From NCBI GenBank assembly GCA_902566365.1, contig CACFIH010000005.1, positions 17,352 through 81,351 of the forward strand: 64,000 bases of DNA, given 5' to 3'. Both the position numbers and the translations under genes were made by a program. The DNA comes from an uncultured Pelagibacteraceae bacterium (GTDB lineage Bacteria; Pseudomonadota; Alphaproteobacteria; Pelagibacterales; Pelagibacteraceae). The notes beneath the pieces were generated by a model, which had not been told where the DNA came from, did no database searches, and worked only from the letters and a program-made list of their open reading frames with translations. Of the stretch, positions 46,711-54,998 are shown one piece after another. Position 1 is the first letter of the stretch. The number at the start of each line of letters is the position of its first letter.

Positions 46711-47157
46711 ATGTCTAAAGTTTTTAAATTAGGAATTACAAGTAATAATAATAAAAAAATTCAAGAAGTAGAGTCAATAGAAGTTTTAGCCAATAAAGGT
46801 GTAGTTGGTGATAGACATTTTGACGATTATAACGATCCTTATTGTCAATTATCTTTAATAGAGTCTGAGAATATTGATTATTACAATACAAAATTTGGTT
46901 TAAATATTGATTATGTAGATTTTAGAAGAAATATAATCACTAAAGGAATAGAGCTTAATAATTTGGTAGGCAAAAAAATACAAATTGGTAATGTTGAAGT
47001 TGAAGGAGTCGATTTATGTCGACCTTGTAAACATCTAACTGAAATACTTAATCAAAGAAATATTCTTAAGGAATTTTTGAGAAGAGGAGGACTAAGGTGT
47101 CAGATATTAAAATCATCAAAAATATCAGTTGGAGATAACATCAAAATTATTGATTAA
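46711..47157 (+). CDS. MOSC domain-containing protein
   Basis: A 148-residue stand-alone MOSC domain, a fold found at the C-terminus of Mo-cofactor sulfurases and in YiiM/YuaD proteins that bind molybdopterin. The GVVGDRHFDDYNDPYCQLSLIE segment in two parts, FRRNIITKGIELNNLVGKKIQIG in two parts, and LCRPCKHL with the conserved cysteine near residue 107 are typical. It could use or repair Mo cofactor for the nearby formate dehydrogenase. Specific reaction unknown. Confidence 0.82.
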   Translation: MSKVFKLGITSNNNKKIQEVESIEVLANKGVVGDRHFDDYNDPYCQLSLIESENIDYYNTKFGLNIDYVDFRRNIITKGIELNNLVGKKIQIGNVEVEGVDLCRPCKHLTEILNQRNILKEFLRRGGLRCQILKSSKISVGDNIKIID

Positions 47158-47888
47158 TTTTCTGTAGTTTTATCTATATCAAATTTTTCCAATCCACTTA
47201 CAGGATTTTTGTTTTTATTTTCTAGGTTTTCAAATTTAGCTCTTTTTTCAATTTCTTTTTGCATTAATCTTTGCTCTCTTCTAATTTCCTCTTGTTCTCT
47301 AAGCTTTTGTTCTCTATCAAATTTCTCTTCCCATTCTTTAATTTTGATATGTTCAAGTTCTTTTTGTTTTTCTTCCTCTTCTTTTAATAATTTTAATTCC
47401 CTATTCTTACGTCTTTGTTCTTTTAATTCCTTTTGTTTTTGTTCTTCTTCTCTAGCTTTTAAATCAATATCTTTTCTATTTTGCTCTTCCTCTCTTAGTT
47501 TAAGTTGCTTTTCTTTTTCTCTAAGTTCTTTTGCAACAAGAATTAATTCGTCATCTTTTTTGACCAATCTTTCGTTTTCAATTTTTTGTTTATCTTCTCT
47601 GATTTTAATTTCTTTTTCTCTAAATCTTAATTCGTCTTCATTTAATCTTATTTTGTTACTTTCTTTAATTATTCTTTCTTCCCAAATTTTTAATTCTTTT
47701 CTTTCTTTAAGAATTAAATTTTTTTCTTCTAATTTTTGTAATCTTAAAGTTTTAATTTTATCTAATTCTTTATTTTTTTTATAGTTTGAGATTGCACTAC
47801 TGATCGACGAAGTTGTTAGTGAAGCTATTTTAGCAATATTGCTAACTTTTTTTTTAGTTTTAAATTTCTTTTTTTTTTTAGCTGCCAT
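47154..47888 (-). CDS. Highly charged coiled-coil protein
   Basis: A 244-residue protein, nearly all Lys, Glu, Arg and Leu. After a basic start (MAAKKKKKFKTKKK) and a short helix with Ser/Ile (about residues 16-33), residues 40-225 form one long coiled coil with repeated R/K-E-x-E-L heptads such as LREKEKQLKLREEEQ. I start it at the ATG at 47888; an upstream ATG at 47930 adds 14 hydrophobic residues before the basic start, which looks less natural. Its stop overlaps that of the MOSC gene. Function unknown. Confidence 0.65.
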   Translation of the reverse strand: MAAKKKKKFKTKKKVSNIAKIASLTTSSISSAISNYKKNKELDKIKTLRLQKLEEKNLILKERKELKIWEERIIKESNKIRLNEDELRFREKEIKIREDKQKIENERLVKKDDELILVAKELREKEKQLKLREEEQNRKDIDLKAREEEQKQKELKEQRRKNRELKLLKEEEEKQKELEHIKIKEWEEKFDREQKLREQEEIRREQRLMQKEIEKRAKFENLENKNKNPVSGLEKFDIDKTTEN

Positions 47889-48015
47889 TTTTAAAAATAT
47901 TATTTCACTAAAGAAATTAATATTATTCAATAAAAATTTTATAAAATTTTATTATTTATAGTTTAGAATGGGTTACAACCTGGAAGTGATATTTATTTGA
48001 AAACTACTAAAATTT

Positions 48016-49296
48016 TTACTCAAAATTTTTTTCTGGCTCTTCAATTGGCTCAGTTGTTGGATTTAACTCAATACCAGCAGGAGTAATTGTTTGAGGCATA
48101 GCTACAAATTGTGAATCCGGATTTTCAATAGTTTTTCTAACTCCCATTCTGTAAATTCCAAAAAAACCAATTACTGTATGAAAAAAGAATAAAAATATAA
48201 AAAATCCATTTGAACCAACTAAGTCCATAAATAGTGAACATAAAAAAGGCCCACTTATAGCACCTAATCCAAAAACAAACTGAAGGCCAGCACCTGCTGC
48301 TACAAATTTTTCTTTTGAAATATTATCATTTGTATGTGCCAATATAAGTGAAAACATTGGTAAGCTACAAAATGAAAAAAGCACAAAAAATATATAGAAC
48401 CATCTTTTACTAGTAGCCAAACCATCTGGAAGATACATTTGTTTTGAAACTACGATTGCTAAAATAGCAAATAAAGCAGCACCAAATGTTGAAATAACTA
48501 TGACTTTTCTTCTATCATAAATATCAGATAATTTTCCAATTGGAAATTGAGCAACTGCACCTGAAACTGCTAATAAGAATGTAACAATTGATATTTCAAA
48601 AATTGTAAAATTCATAGATGTAGCATAAACAGCTAAGAGCGTGAACAAAGCTGATTGAATTGTTCCATAAAAAAAAGAACTAAAAGTTCCAAGTGGTGAA
48701 GCTTCATATAAATCAGTTAAAGTCATTGCTTTTATCTTTTTAAATGTAGGAGGTTTTTTCTTTGTTAATAAAATTGGGATTAAAGCAGCTGATGTTATTA
48801 CTGAGACTAAAATGAATGGTTGAAAATTTTTTGGAGTACTAAAATTAAGTAAAAACATTCCAAAACCCATGGCGCCATAAAGAATAACCATGTAAATAGA
48901 AAGTACACTTCCTCTATTTTTATTACTTGATCTATCATTTAACCAACTCTCAGCAACAGTATAGATACAAACCATACTTATTCCTGTTAATACTCTTAAC
49001 AAAAACCAAATAAAGGGATTAATTATTATTGAATGAATTAAGATCACTAGAGAAGCTAAAGAAGCAAAAGCTGCAAAAACTCTAATATGACCTACTCTTG
49101 AAATTATGTTCGGTATAGTTGCAGCTCCTATAAAATATCCAACAAAATATCCTGACATCATAAAACCTGTAGAAGTTAAACTGAATTCTTCTTGAACAGC
49201 TCTCACTCCCAACAATGAACCTTGAAAACCATAGGCCATCATAATGAAACCCATTCCTAAAAATAATGCCCAAGAATTTTTTAAAATTTTATTCAT
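48016..49296 (-). CDS. MFS transporter
   Basis: A 426-residue protein with about twelve helices of the major facilitator superfamily. It has an MFS motif A-like loop after helix 2 (GYFIGAATIPNIISRVGHIRVFA in two parts) and the same in the second half (PIGKLSDIYDRRKVIV). The C-terminus is an acidic, Pro/Glu-rich tail (TTEPIEEPEKNFE). It resembles YcaD-like uptake or efflux carriers. No neighbour indicates the substrate. Confidence 0.88.
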   Translation of the reverse strand: MNKILKNSWALFLGMGFIMMAYGFQGSLLGVRAVQEEFSLTSTGFMMSGYFVGYFIGAATIPNIISRVGHIRVFAAFASLASLVILIHSIIINPFIWFLLRVLTGISMVCIYTVAESWLNDRSSNKNRGSVLSIYMVILYGAMGFGMFLLNFSTPKNFQPFILVSVITSAALIPILLTKKKPPTFKKIKAMTLTDLYEASPLGTFSSFFYGTIQSALFTLLAVYATSMNFTIFEISIVTFLLAVSGAVAQFPIGKLSDIYDRRKVIVISTFGAALFAILAIVVSKQMYLPDGLATSKRWFYIFFVLFSFCSLPMFSLILAHTNDNISKEKFVAAGAGLQFVFGLGAISGPFLCSLFMDLVGSNGFFIFLFFFHTVIGFFGIYRMGVRKTIENPDSQFVAMPQTITPAGIELNPTTEPIEEPEKNFE

Positions 49297-49353
49297 AAAG
49301 TCGCTGTAATTATTTGCGATTTATTATTAAATCAAGTCTTAATTGTGACAAGA

Positions 49354-50214
49354 TTAGGATTTTCTTAATTTTAAAAATGAGTGAATTGCTATAGTGGCAA
49401 CAATTATTAAACCTCCTTGGAGTGTCTCAATGCTTGGTTGCTCTTTAATTATTAACCAAACCCAGATTGGTCCTATTATAGTTTCCAATAAAAAAAATAA
49501 ATTTACTTCAGCTGCAGTTATATATCTTGGGGCTATAGTCACTAATACAAAAGGAATAGCAACACAGAGAATACACATCAGTGGCACAATATAGAGATCT
49601 TTTTCAACTAGCAAAAAACTTTCAATAAAAAATAAAGCAAATGTAGCTACAAACAATTTACCAACAACAGCAGCTGGTACTAAATTTTTTGATTTAGCTG
49701 ACCTAATGGTTACAGCACCAACAGCTAGGCCCACCGCAGTTATAAATCCGAGAATATCCCCCCAAAAATTACCCAATTTTATAGAGTCAAAAAAAATATA
49801 AAGCACAGCTATAAATGTAATTATTATTGAAACCCATGTTTTTCTATCAGGTGGCTCTTTTAAAAATATTGAACCAAGTATTGCTGACAACATCGGAGCA
49901 GTGGCAATCATAATTAATGTATTAGCTACATTGGTATTTTGAATAGAAACTACAAAAGTAATATTTGTTAAACTGAATGTTACAATATAAATAATACCAT
50001 GATGGCCACTACTAAAAAGAATTTTGAAAAAGTTTAGTTTGTAAATTAATAGCATTCCTAAGAAAACTGTAATAAAAGGAATTATTCCTCTATAAAAAAC
50101 TAAACCCCACGTATCAACATTTGAAAGTCTTATGAATAAAGAGTCTGGTGTGATAAACATTACAGCTACAAAAGCCATTAATGAACCTTTTTGCTGATCT
50201 GTTAAACTTTTCAT
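49354..50214 (-). CDS. EamA-family (DMT superfamily) transporter
   Basis: A 286-residue ten-helix transporter with two EamA repeats. Indicative segments are WGLVFYRGIIPFITVF, NVANTLIMIATAPMLSAILGSIFLKE in parts, and NLFFLLETIIGPIWVWLIIKEQP. Its start overlaps the gshB stop by four bases, so it is cotranslated with glutathione synthesis and could export or import a thiol or amino acid derivative. That is inference only. Confidence 0.84.
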   Translation of the reverse strand: MKSLTDQQKGSLMAFVAVMFITPDSLFIRLSNVDTWGLVFYRGIIPFITVFLGMLLIYKLNFFKILFSSGHHGIIYIVTFSLTNITFVVSIQNTNVANTLIMIATAPMLSAILGSIFLKEPPDRKTWVSIIITFIAVLYIFFDSIKLGNFWGDILGFITAVGLAVGAVTIRSAKSKNLVPAAVVGKLFVATFALFFIESFLLVEKDLYIVPLMCILCVAIPFVLVTIAPRYITAAEVNLFFLLETIIGPIWVWLIIKEQPSIETLQGGLIIVATIAIHSFLKLRKS

Positions 50215-51137
50215 GCCCTGAGCTCTTTCCAGAAATTTTCTGCTAAATTTTTTTTTGTAAGATCGTAATAAGTTTTTAATCCAGTAGGTGATGTAACATT
50301 GATATCCCCGTTGAGTTTTTGATCAATAAAGTCAATACCTGCAAAGAAAATTTTTTCTTTTTTCAAATGTTTTGCTATTAATTTTGAAATTCGATTTTCT
50401 TTCTCAGTTAAATTAATGTTAATTGCCTTAGCACCTTTACTTATATTGCTTAAAAATGAGCCTTTTTTTGGAATTCTTGAAATGGCCCCAACTACCTTAC
50501 CATTAATTAAAAATACACGCTTATCACCTTTATTGATTTTAGATAAGTATTTTTGACACATTATGTAACTATGTTTTTTAATAATTTTATTTATCAATTT
50601 AGTATCAAATTTGGAAAGCAAATGTATATCGTTTCCACCAAAACTGTGTATAGGTTTAATAATTATCTTTTTATTTATTTTTAAAAATTTTTTAATTTCA
50701 TTTATATTCTGTGTAAAAATAGTCCTTGGCATGAATTTTTGATATCTTGTAGAGTAAAGTTTTTCTGAAATATTTCTTATTGAGGTTGGATTATTAATAA
50801 TTTTTACCTTATTTTTTATTAAGTCAAGAATATAAGTTGAAGTAATATATTCTAAGTTAAATGGAGGATCTTGTCTTATTAAAATGAATTTACAGTTTTT
50901 AAGTTTTAATTTTTTTTTTTTTAATATTTTAAAAAATTTTTTTTTATCATAATTAAATTTAATAAAGAAACCATTTGCAACTACTTCATTATCTAAAATA
51001 GATAAATACTTTGGCTCGTAATAAAAAATTTTGTAATTTTTTTTTTGTATTTCATCTGCTAAAAAAATGCTTGTATCAGTTAAAGGATTGAGTTTTGATG
51101 GATGGTTTCCTTGAATTGCAAGAATTTTATTTATCAT
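50211..51137 (-). CDS. gshB: Glutathione synthetase
   Basis: ATP-grasp ligase joining gamma-glutamylcysteine and glycine. The N-terminal domain opens MINKILAIQGNHPSKLNP, followed by FILIRQDPPFNLEYI (substrate region), the ATP-grasp core KIIIKPIHSFGGNDIHLL and FFAGIDFIDQKLNGDINVTSPTGL in parts, the last being the standard C-terminal metal site. I chose ATG 51137 over an in-frame GTG at 51146. The gene overlaps gshA, and the pair makes glutathione. Confidence 0.92.
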   Translation of the reverse strand: MINKILAIQGNHPSKLNPLTDTSIFLADEIQKKNYKIFYYEPKYLSILDNEVVANGFFIKFNYDKKKFFKILKKKKLKLKNCKFILIRQDPPFNLEYITSTYILDLIKNKVKIINNPTSIRNISEKLYSTRYQKFMPRTIFTQNINEIKKFLKINKKIIIKPIHSFGGNDIHLLSKFDTKLINKIIKKHSYIMCQKYLSKINKGDKRVFLINGKVVGAISRIPKKGSFLSNISKGAKAININLTEKENRISKLIAKHLKKEKIFFAGIDFIDQKLNGDINVTSPTGLKTYYDLTKKNLAENFWKELRA

Positions 51138-52422
51138 ATAATTCACTTAAATCTTCATTTTTAGAAAATTTACTAACCATATGGCCTGCGTTTGTTGTTT
51201 TATTATCAATTACTTTTTGTAAATGATTTAAAAATAAAGTCTCATTTTTTCCACTTTTATTTAAAATATCTCTATTTTCTAATCCTTTTCTGGATATATC
51301 TAATAAAATTGATGACCAATAAAGAAGATTTTTTCCCATCAACTGAGCATTAAATCCCTTTTGAGGTGCATCAAGATATGCATTAATTATTTTATCTTTA
51401 TCCCATTTAGATACTAGTTCATAAACTTCATCTAGATTTTCATATAATATTCCAATATAAAATGCTGGACCTGAACATAGACAATCCCAAGCACAAGTGT
51501 CCATTGATCTTAATTCAATATATTTCTTTAATCTATTTTCTGTAAAAATAGTACTTAGATGTAATGATAAGTCATTATCGGTTGGTAAACGATTATTAAT
51601 TTCATTGATTTTTCCTTCCATAAAATCTTTAAATTTATATTTTTTTCCTGATAAATATTCTTCATTGTGTTGAATAAATAATATTGGAAAATTGATAATA
51701 TATTCTGCATATTTTTCAAAATCTAAATTTTCTAAGAAAAGTTTTGGTAGTCCCGCACGAGAAGTATTTTGCCAAACTTTTGATCGATAAGACAAGTAAT
51801 TACTATTTTTCTTTTCTACAATTGAGGAATTTGCAAATAAAGCAATTGAAATAGGAACTATCGAATTTATGATCTTGAACTTTTTTATGAAATCTTTTTC
51901 TGAATTGTAATCTATGTTTAATTGAGTACCACAGGTTCGATACATCATATCTAAACTTAGTTCTCCTCCCAGAGGCATATCTCTAGTCATAAGTTTATAC
52001 CTTTGTTTTGGATTGTTAGGAATTTCTTCAAGCTTTGATATAGGATCAAAACCTGCACTTACAATACTTATATCAAGTTTTTTCGTTACTTGCTTTAATT
52101 CAAATAAGTAATCATGAGACTCAGCACAAGCTTCATGAATATGACTTAGTTTATCACCTGATAATTCAATTTGATTTCCAGGTTCTAAAGTAATATTTTT
52201 TCCACCTTTATTTAATCCAATTATATTTTCTTTTTCTAAAATTGGTTTCCAACCAAACTCTTGTAAGGCTAAAAACATTTCTTTTATTTTCAAATAGTCT
52301 ATTCTTTTATTACTTTGATTATCAAATAAAAACTTTTCATGCTCAACTCCTATTTTGAAATCTTTTTTTTCTTTGATGCCAGTCTTAAAATATTCAACTA
52401 TTTTATCTTTTGATTCAATCAT
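51127..52422 (-). CDS. gshA: Glutamate-cysteine ligase (plant-type)
   Basis: First enzyme of glutathione synthesis. At 431 residues it is of the COG3572/plant type common in alphaproteobacteria rather than the E. coli type. Motifs are KIGVEHEKFLF near residue 23, GWKPILEKENIIGL, ITLEPGNQIELSG, DMPLGGELSLDMMYRTCGTQLNID in parts, RPAGLPKLF-like SRAGLPKLF and YIELRSMDTCAWD. gshB begins 11 bases before its end. The product would supply thiol for GFA-type or redox reactions. Confidence 0.94.
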   Translation of the reverse strand: MIESKDKIVEYFKTGIKEKKDFKIGVEHEKFLFDNQSNKRIDYLKIKEMFLALQEFGWKPILEKENIIGLNKGGKNITLEPGNQIELSGDKLSHIHEACAESHDYLFELKQVTKKLDISIVSAGFDPISKLEEIPNNPKQRYKLMTRDMPLGGELSLDMMYRTCGTQLNIDYNSEKDFIKKFKIINSIVPISIALFANSSIVEKKNSNYLSYRSKVWQNTSRAGLPKLFLENLDFEKYAEYIINFPILFIQHNEEYLSGKKYKFKDFMEGKINEINNRLPTDNDLSLHLSTIFTENRLKKYIELRSMDTCAWDCLCSGPAFYIGILYENLDEVYELVSKWDKDKIINAYLDAPQKGFNAQLMGKNLLYWSSILLDISRKGLENRDILNKSGKNETLFLNHLQKVIDNKTTNAGHMVSKFSKNEDLSELYDK

Positions 52423-52440
52423 TAGAACTTAGATATAACT

Positions 52441-53010
52441 TTATTTTTTTTTTGGAAGTAAAGAATATGGTTTTCTTGAAAATATTTTTTTAACCATTGG
52501 AGCAAAATCATCTAAAGTCATACTTTTATAATTTGGATCAAATGAAGCTTGATCCCATTTCTCACAAAAATTTACTGCATCTTGATAAAATTTATGATTT
52601 TTGTATTTGTCTCTTTGATTTCTATTTTTTCCTAAATGATGAGCATAGTAATACATTTGAAATTCCCCATGTTTTTCAATAATCCAATGAGTTTTTTCAC
52701 TAACATATGGTTTAATTACTGCAGCGGCATACTCTGAGTGATTTACTGGTGCTAACTCATCACCTATATCATGTAATAATGCTGCAACTACCATTTCTTC
52801 ATTGGCATTATCATGATAAGCTCTGGTTGCTGTTTGAAGGGAATGCTCAAGTCTTGTTATCTTGTAGCCTTCCAGTGTAGAATTCAAGCCTTTCATAAAA
52901 TTTAAAATTCTATCAGCTGTTCCATCAATATAGTCTTGTTCATATTCATCCAATAAAAGATACTCATCTTTAGTTCCATCTTTCATTTCAGTAAAATTTA
53001 CAGTTTTCAT
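52441..53010 (-). CDS. HD-domain protein with PhnZ/MIOX-type diiron ligand set
   Basis: A 189-residue HD-fold protein. The ligand series is His56 (RLEHSLQTA), His80-Asp81 (ALLHDIGDE), His91 (NHSEYAA), His114 (EKHGEFQ) and Asp153 (KWDQASFDP), six positions as in mixed-valent diiron oxygenases of the PhnZ, TmpB and myo-inositol oxygenase group. Simple HD phosphohydrolases usually have only H...HD...D. RLEHSLQ resembles the PhnZ QLEHSLQ motif. It lies between gshA and purF with tiny gaps. A role in phosphonate or polyol oxidation is possible, and a phosphohydrolase is the alternative. Confidence 0.72.
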   Translation of the reverse strand: MKTVNFTEMKDGTKDEYLLLDEYEQDYIDGTADRILNFMKGLNSTLEGYKITRLEHSLQTATRAYHDNANEEMVVAALLHDIGDELAPVNHSEYAAAVIKPYVSEKTHWIIEKHGEFQMYYYAHHLGKNRNQRDKYKNHKFYQDAVNFCEKWDQASFDPNYKSMTLDDFAPMVKKIFSRKPYSLLPKKK

Positions 53011-53011
53011 T

Positions 53012-54493
53012 TTAGTTATTTGATGCAGTGCTCAATAATGATAATTGAGTAATTTTATTATCACCAAGATCATCAATTGGTTTAACAGGATAGTCTCCAG
53101 TAAAATAATGATCTGTAAGTTGAGGATAATTTTCATTTCTTTTATCAAAACCTATTGCTTTATACATACCATTTATTGATAAAAATTTTAAAGACTTAGC
53201 TCCAATGTATTTACAAATCTCATCATTCGATTTATTTGCAGCCAGCAATTCTTTTTTGGTAGGAGTGTCAACTCCATAAAAATCAGGAAATTTTATTTCA
53301 GGACAAGCAATTTTAACATGAACTTCTTTTGCTCCAGCATCATACAGCATTTTTACTATTTTATGAGATGTAGTTCCTCTCACCAATGAATCATCTATTA
53401 AAATAATCTTTTTATTTTTTATTGTTGATTGATTTGCATTAAGTTTTAATTTTACACCCAAACTTCGAATTTTTTGACTTGGTTCAATAAATGTCCTTCC
53501 CACGTAGTGATTTCTAACTAGTCCTAACTCAAATTTTTTACCCAAGTGTTGAGCGAATCCAAGTGCAGCAGCATTGCCAGAGTCTGGAACAGGGACAATT
53601 ATATCTGCGTCGGTATCATTTTCTTTTGCTAATTGCGCACCTAGATTTTTTCTATGTTCGTAAGCTGTCTTATTATTTAAAATACTATCTGGTCTTGAAA
53701 AATAGATATATTCAAAAACACAAGGCCTTATTTTTCTTGGAGGAAAGGGCTTAATGCTTTGTAGTTCATCATTTTCAATTAGAACAATTTCACCGTTTTC
53801 AACTTCTCTTATAAATTTTGCACCAATTATATCTAATGCGCATGTTTCTGAAGCTAGAACGTAGCTATCTTTCAATTTACCAATTACCAAAGGTCTAATT
53901 CCAAATGGATCTCTTACACCAATTAAAGAATTTTGTGTCAACATTACAAGAGCATAACCTCCTTGAATTTGAAATATAGCATCAACTATTTTATCAATTG
54001 TTTTCAACCTTTTTGATTTTGCAACAAGTTGAACTATAGTTTCAGTATCTGATGTCGTGTAAAAAATTGCGCCTTCTTCGACTAATTTTTTTCTTAAATG
54101 AAGAGAATTGGTAAGATTTCCATTATGTGCTACTCCGATTCCTCCCGCATTAGTATCTGCAAAAAAAGGTTGAATATTTCTTAAAGTATTCTCTCCTGTT
54201 GTACTGTATCTATTATGCCCAATAGCAAAATTACCTTTTAGTTTATTCAAAATCTTTTCATTATTGAAATTATCTCCAACTAATCCAAATCTTTTTTCTG
54301 AATAATATTTTTCTCCATCAAAAGTGACTATACCACACCCTTCCTGGCCTCTATGCTGTAATGCGTGAAGTCCTAAAGCAGTGAGTGCTGATGCATCCTT
54401 AGCATTACTTATGCCAAAAACTCCACACTCTTCTTTTAATTTAAGATTAAAGTTGCTCAATTTTTTCTTTAGAATCTTGATATTTTTTTTCAT
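53012..54493 (-). CDS. purF: Amidophosphoribosyltransferase
   Basis: First step of purine synthesis: PRPP plus glutamine gives phosphoribosylamine. The Ntn nucleophile is Cys23 in EECGVFGI, preceded by a cleavable leader. The glutaminase domain has GHNRYSTTGEN and the PRTase domain has the PRPP loop IILIDDSLVRGTTSHK. From the ATG at 54493 the leader is 22 residues. A TTG at 54460 would give 11, the length of the Bacillus propeptide, and only 14 bases of overlap with cvpA instead of 47. I keep the ATG but the TTG is credible. Confidence 0.96.
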   Translation of the reverse strand: MKKNIKILKKKLSNFNLKLKEECGVFGISNAKDASALTALGLHALQHRGQEGCGIVTFDGEKYYSEKRFGLVGDNFNNEKILNKLKGNFAIGHNRYSTTGENTLRNIQPFFADTNAGGIGVAHNGNLTNSLHLRKKLVEEGAIFYTTSDTETIVQLVAKSKRLKTIDKIVDAIFQIQGGYALVMLTQNSLIGVRDPFGIRPLVIGKLKDSYVLASETCALDIIGAKFIREVENGEIVLIENDELQSIKPFPPRKIRPCVFEYIYFSRPDSILNNKTAYEHRKNLGAQLAKENDTDADIIVPVPDSGNAAALGFAQHLGKKFELGLVRNHYVGRTFIEPSQKIRSLGVKLKLNANQSTIKNKKIILIDDSLVRGTTSHKIVKMLYDAGAKEVHVKIACPEIKFPDFYGVDTPTKKELLAANKSNDEICKYIGAKSLKFLSINGMYKAIGFDKRNENYPQLTDHYFTGDYPVKPIDDLGDNKITQLSLLSTASNN

Positions 54494-54992
54494 TTGGAAA
54501 TTCTTTTAATAAATAATTACTACCTTTTTCTAAATATGGAAAGACGAATGATTTATCAGTATTTATTGGCCATTTATCATAATTATACACAATATGTGCA
54601 CCAGAAAATATGCAAACAGCAATTATATATGATCTAATAAATCCAAAAAAGAATCCAAAAACTGTATCTAAACTTCCAAGACCTGTATATTTTACAGCTT
54701 TACTAATTCCTTTGTTTATTAGTAAAACTAAAAAAATCACTATTATAAATATAGATATTCCCAAACTAATATCTAAAACATATTCATTATCAATTACATC
54801 TTTTACATAAGGTTTAATTCTAGGAAAAATAATTAAAGTAAGAATGTATGCTAACAACCATTTAGCCATCGCCAAAACACTTAAAACAAAACCTTTATTA
54901 TAGCATTTTATTAAAGACAAGATTGTAACAACAATATAAATTAGATCTAATATTGAAAATGAATTATAAAGCCCTTTAAAAAACTCTAACAT
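54447..54992 (-). CDS. cvpA: CvpA-family membrane protein
   Basis: A 181-residue inner membrane protein of the colicin V production family with four helices (about residues 14-30, 40-57, 72-92 and 108-130). The family pattern LDLIYIVVTILSLIKCYNKGFVLSVL in two parts, then YTGLGSLDTVFGFFFGFIRSY, is clear. cvpA commonly precedes purF in proteobacteria, as here, where the two overlap. The molecular role is not well defined in general. Confidence 0.88.
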   Translation of the reverse strand: MLEFFKGLYNSFSILDLIYIVVTILSLIKCYNKGFVLSVLAMAKWLLAYILTLIIFPRIKPYVKDVIDNEYVLDISLGISIFIIVIFLVLLINKGISKAVKYTGLGSLDTVFGFFFGFIRSYIIAVCIFSGAHIVYNYDKWPINTDKSFVFPYLEKGSNYLLKEFPNEKKYQDSKEKIEQL

Positions 54993-54998
54993 TCTATT

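Noticed and set aside
47209..47784. A 191-codon Ser/Phe-rich plus-strand frame
   Set aside because: It lies wholly opposite the charged coiled-coil gene; Lys/Glu codons read backwards give Phe/Ser, so it is a composition shadow.
47931..47955. Inverted repeat of AAAATTTT type
   Set aside because: Consists only of A and T with many alternative pairings, expected by chance in this AT-rich DNA; not called a terminator.
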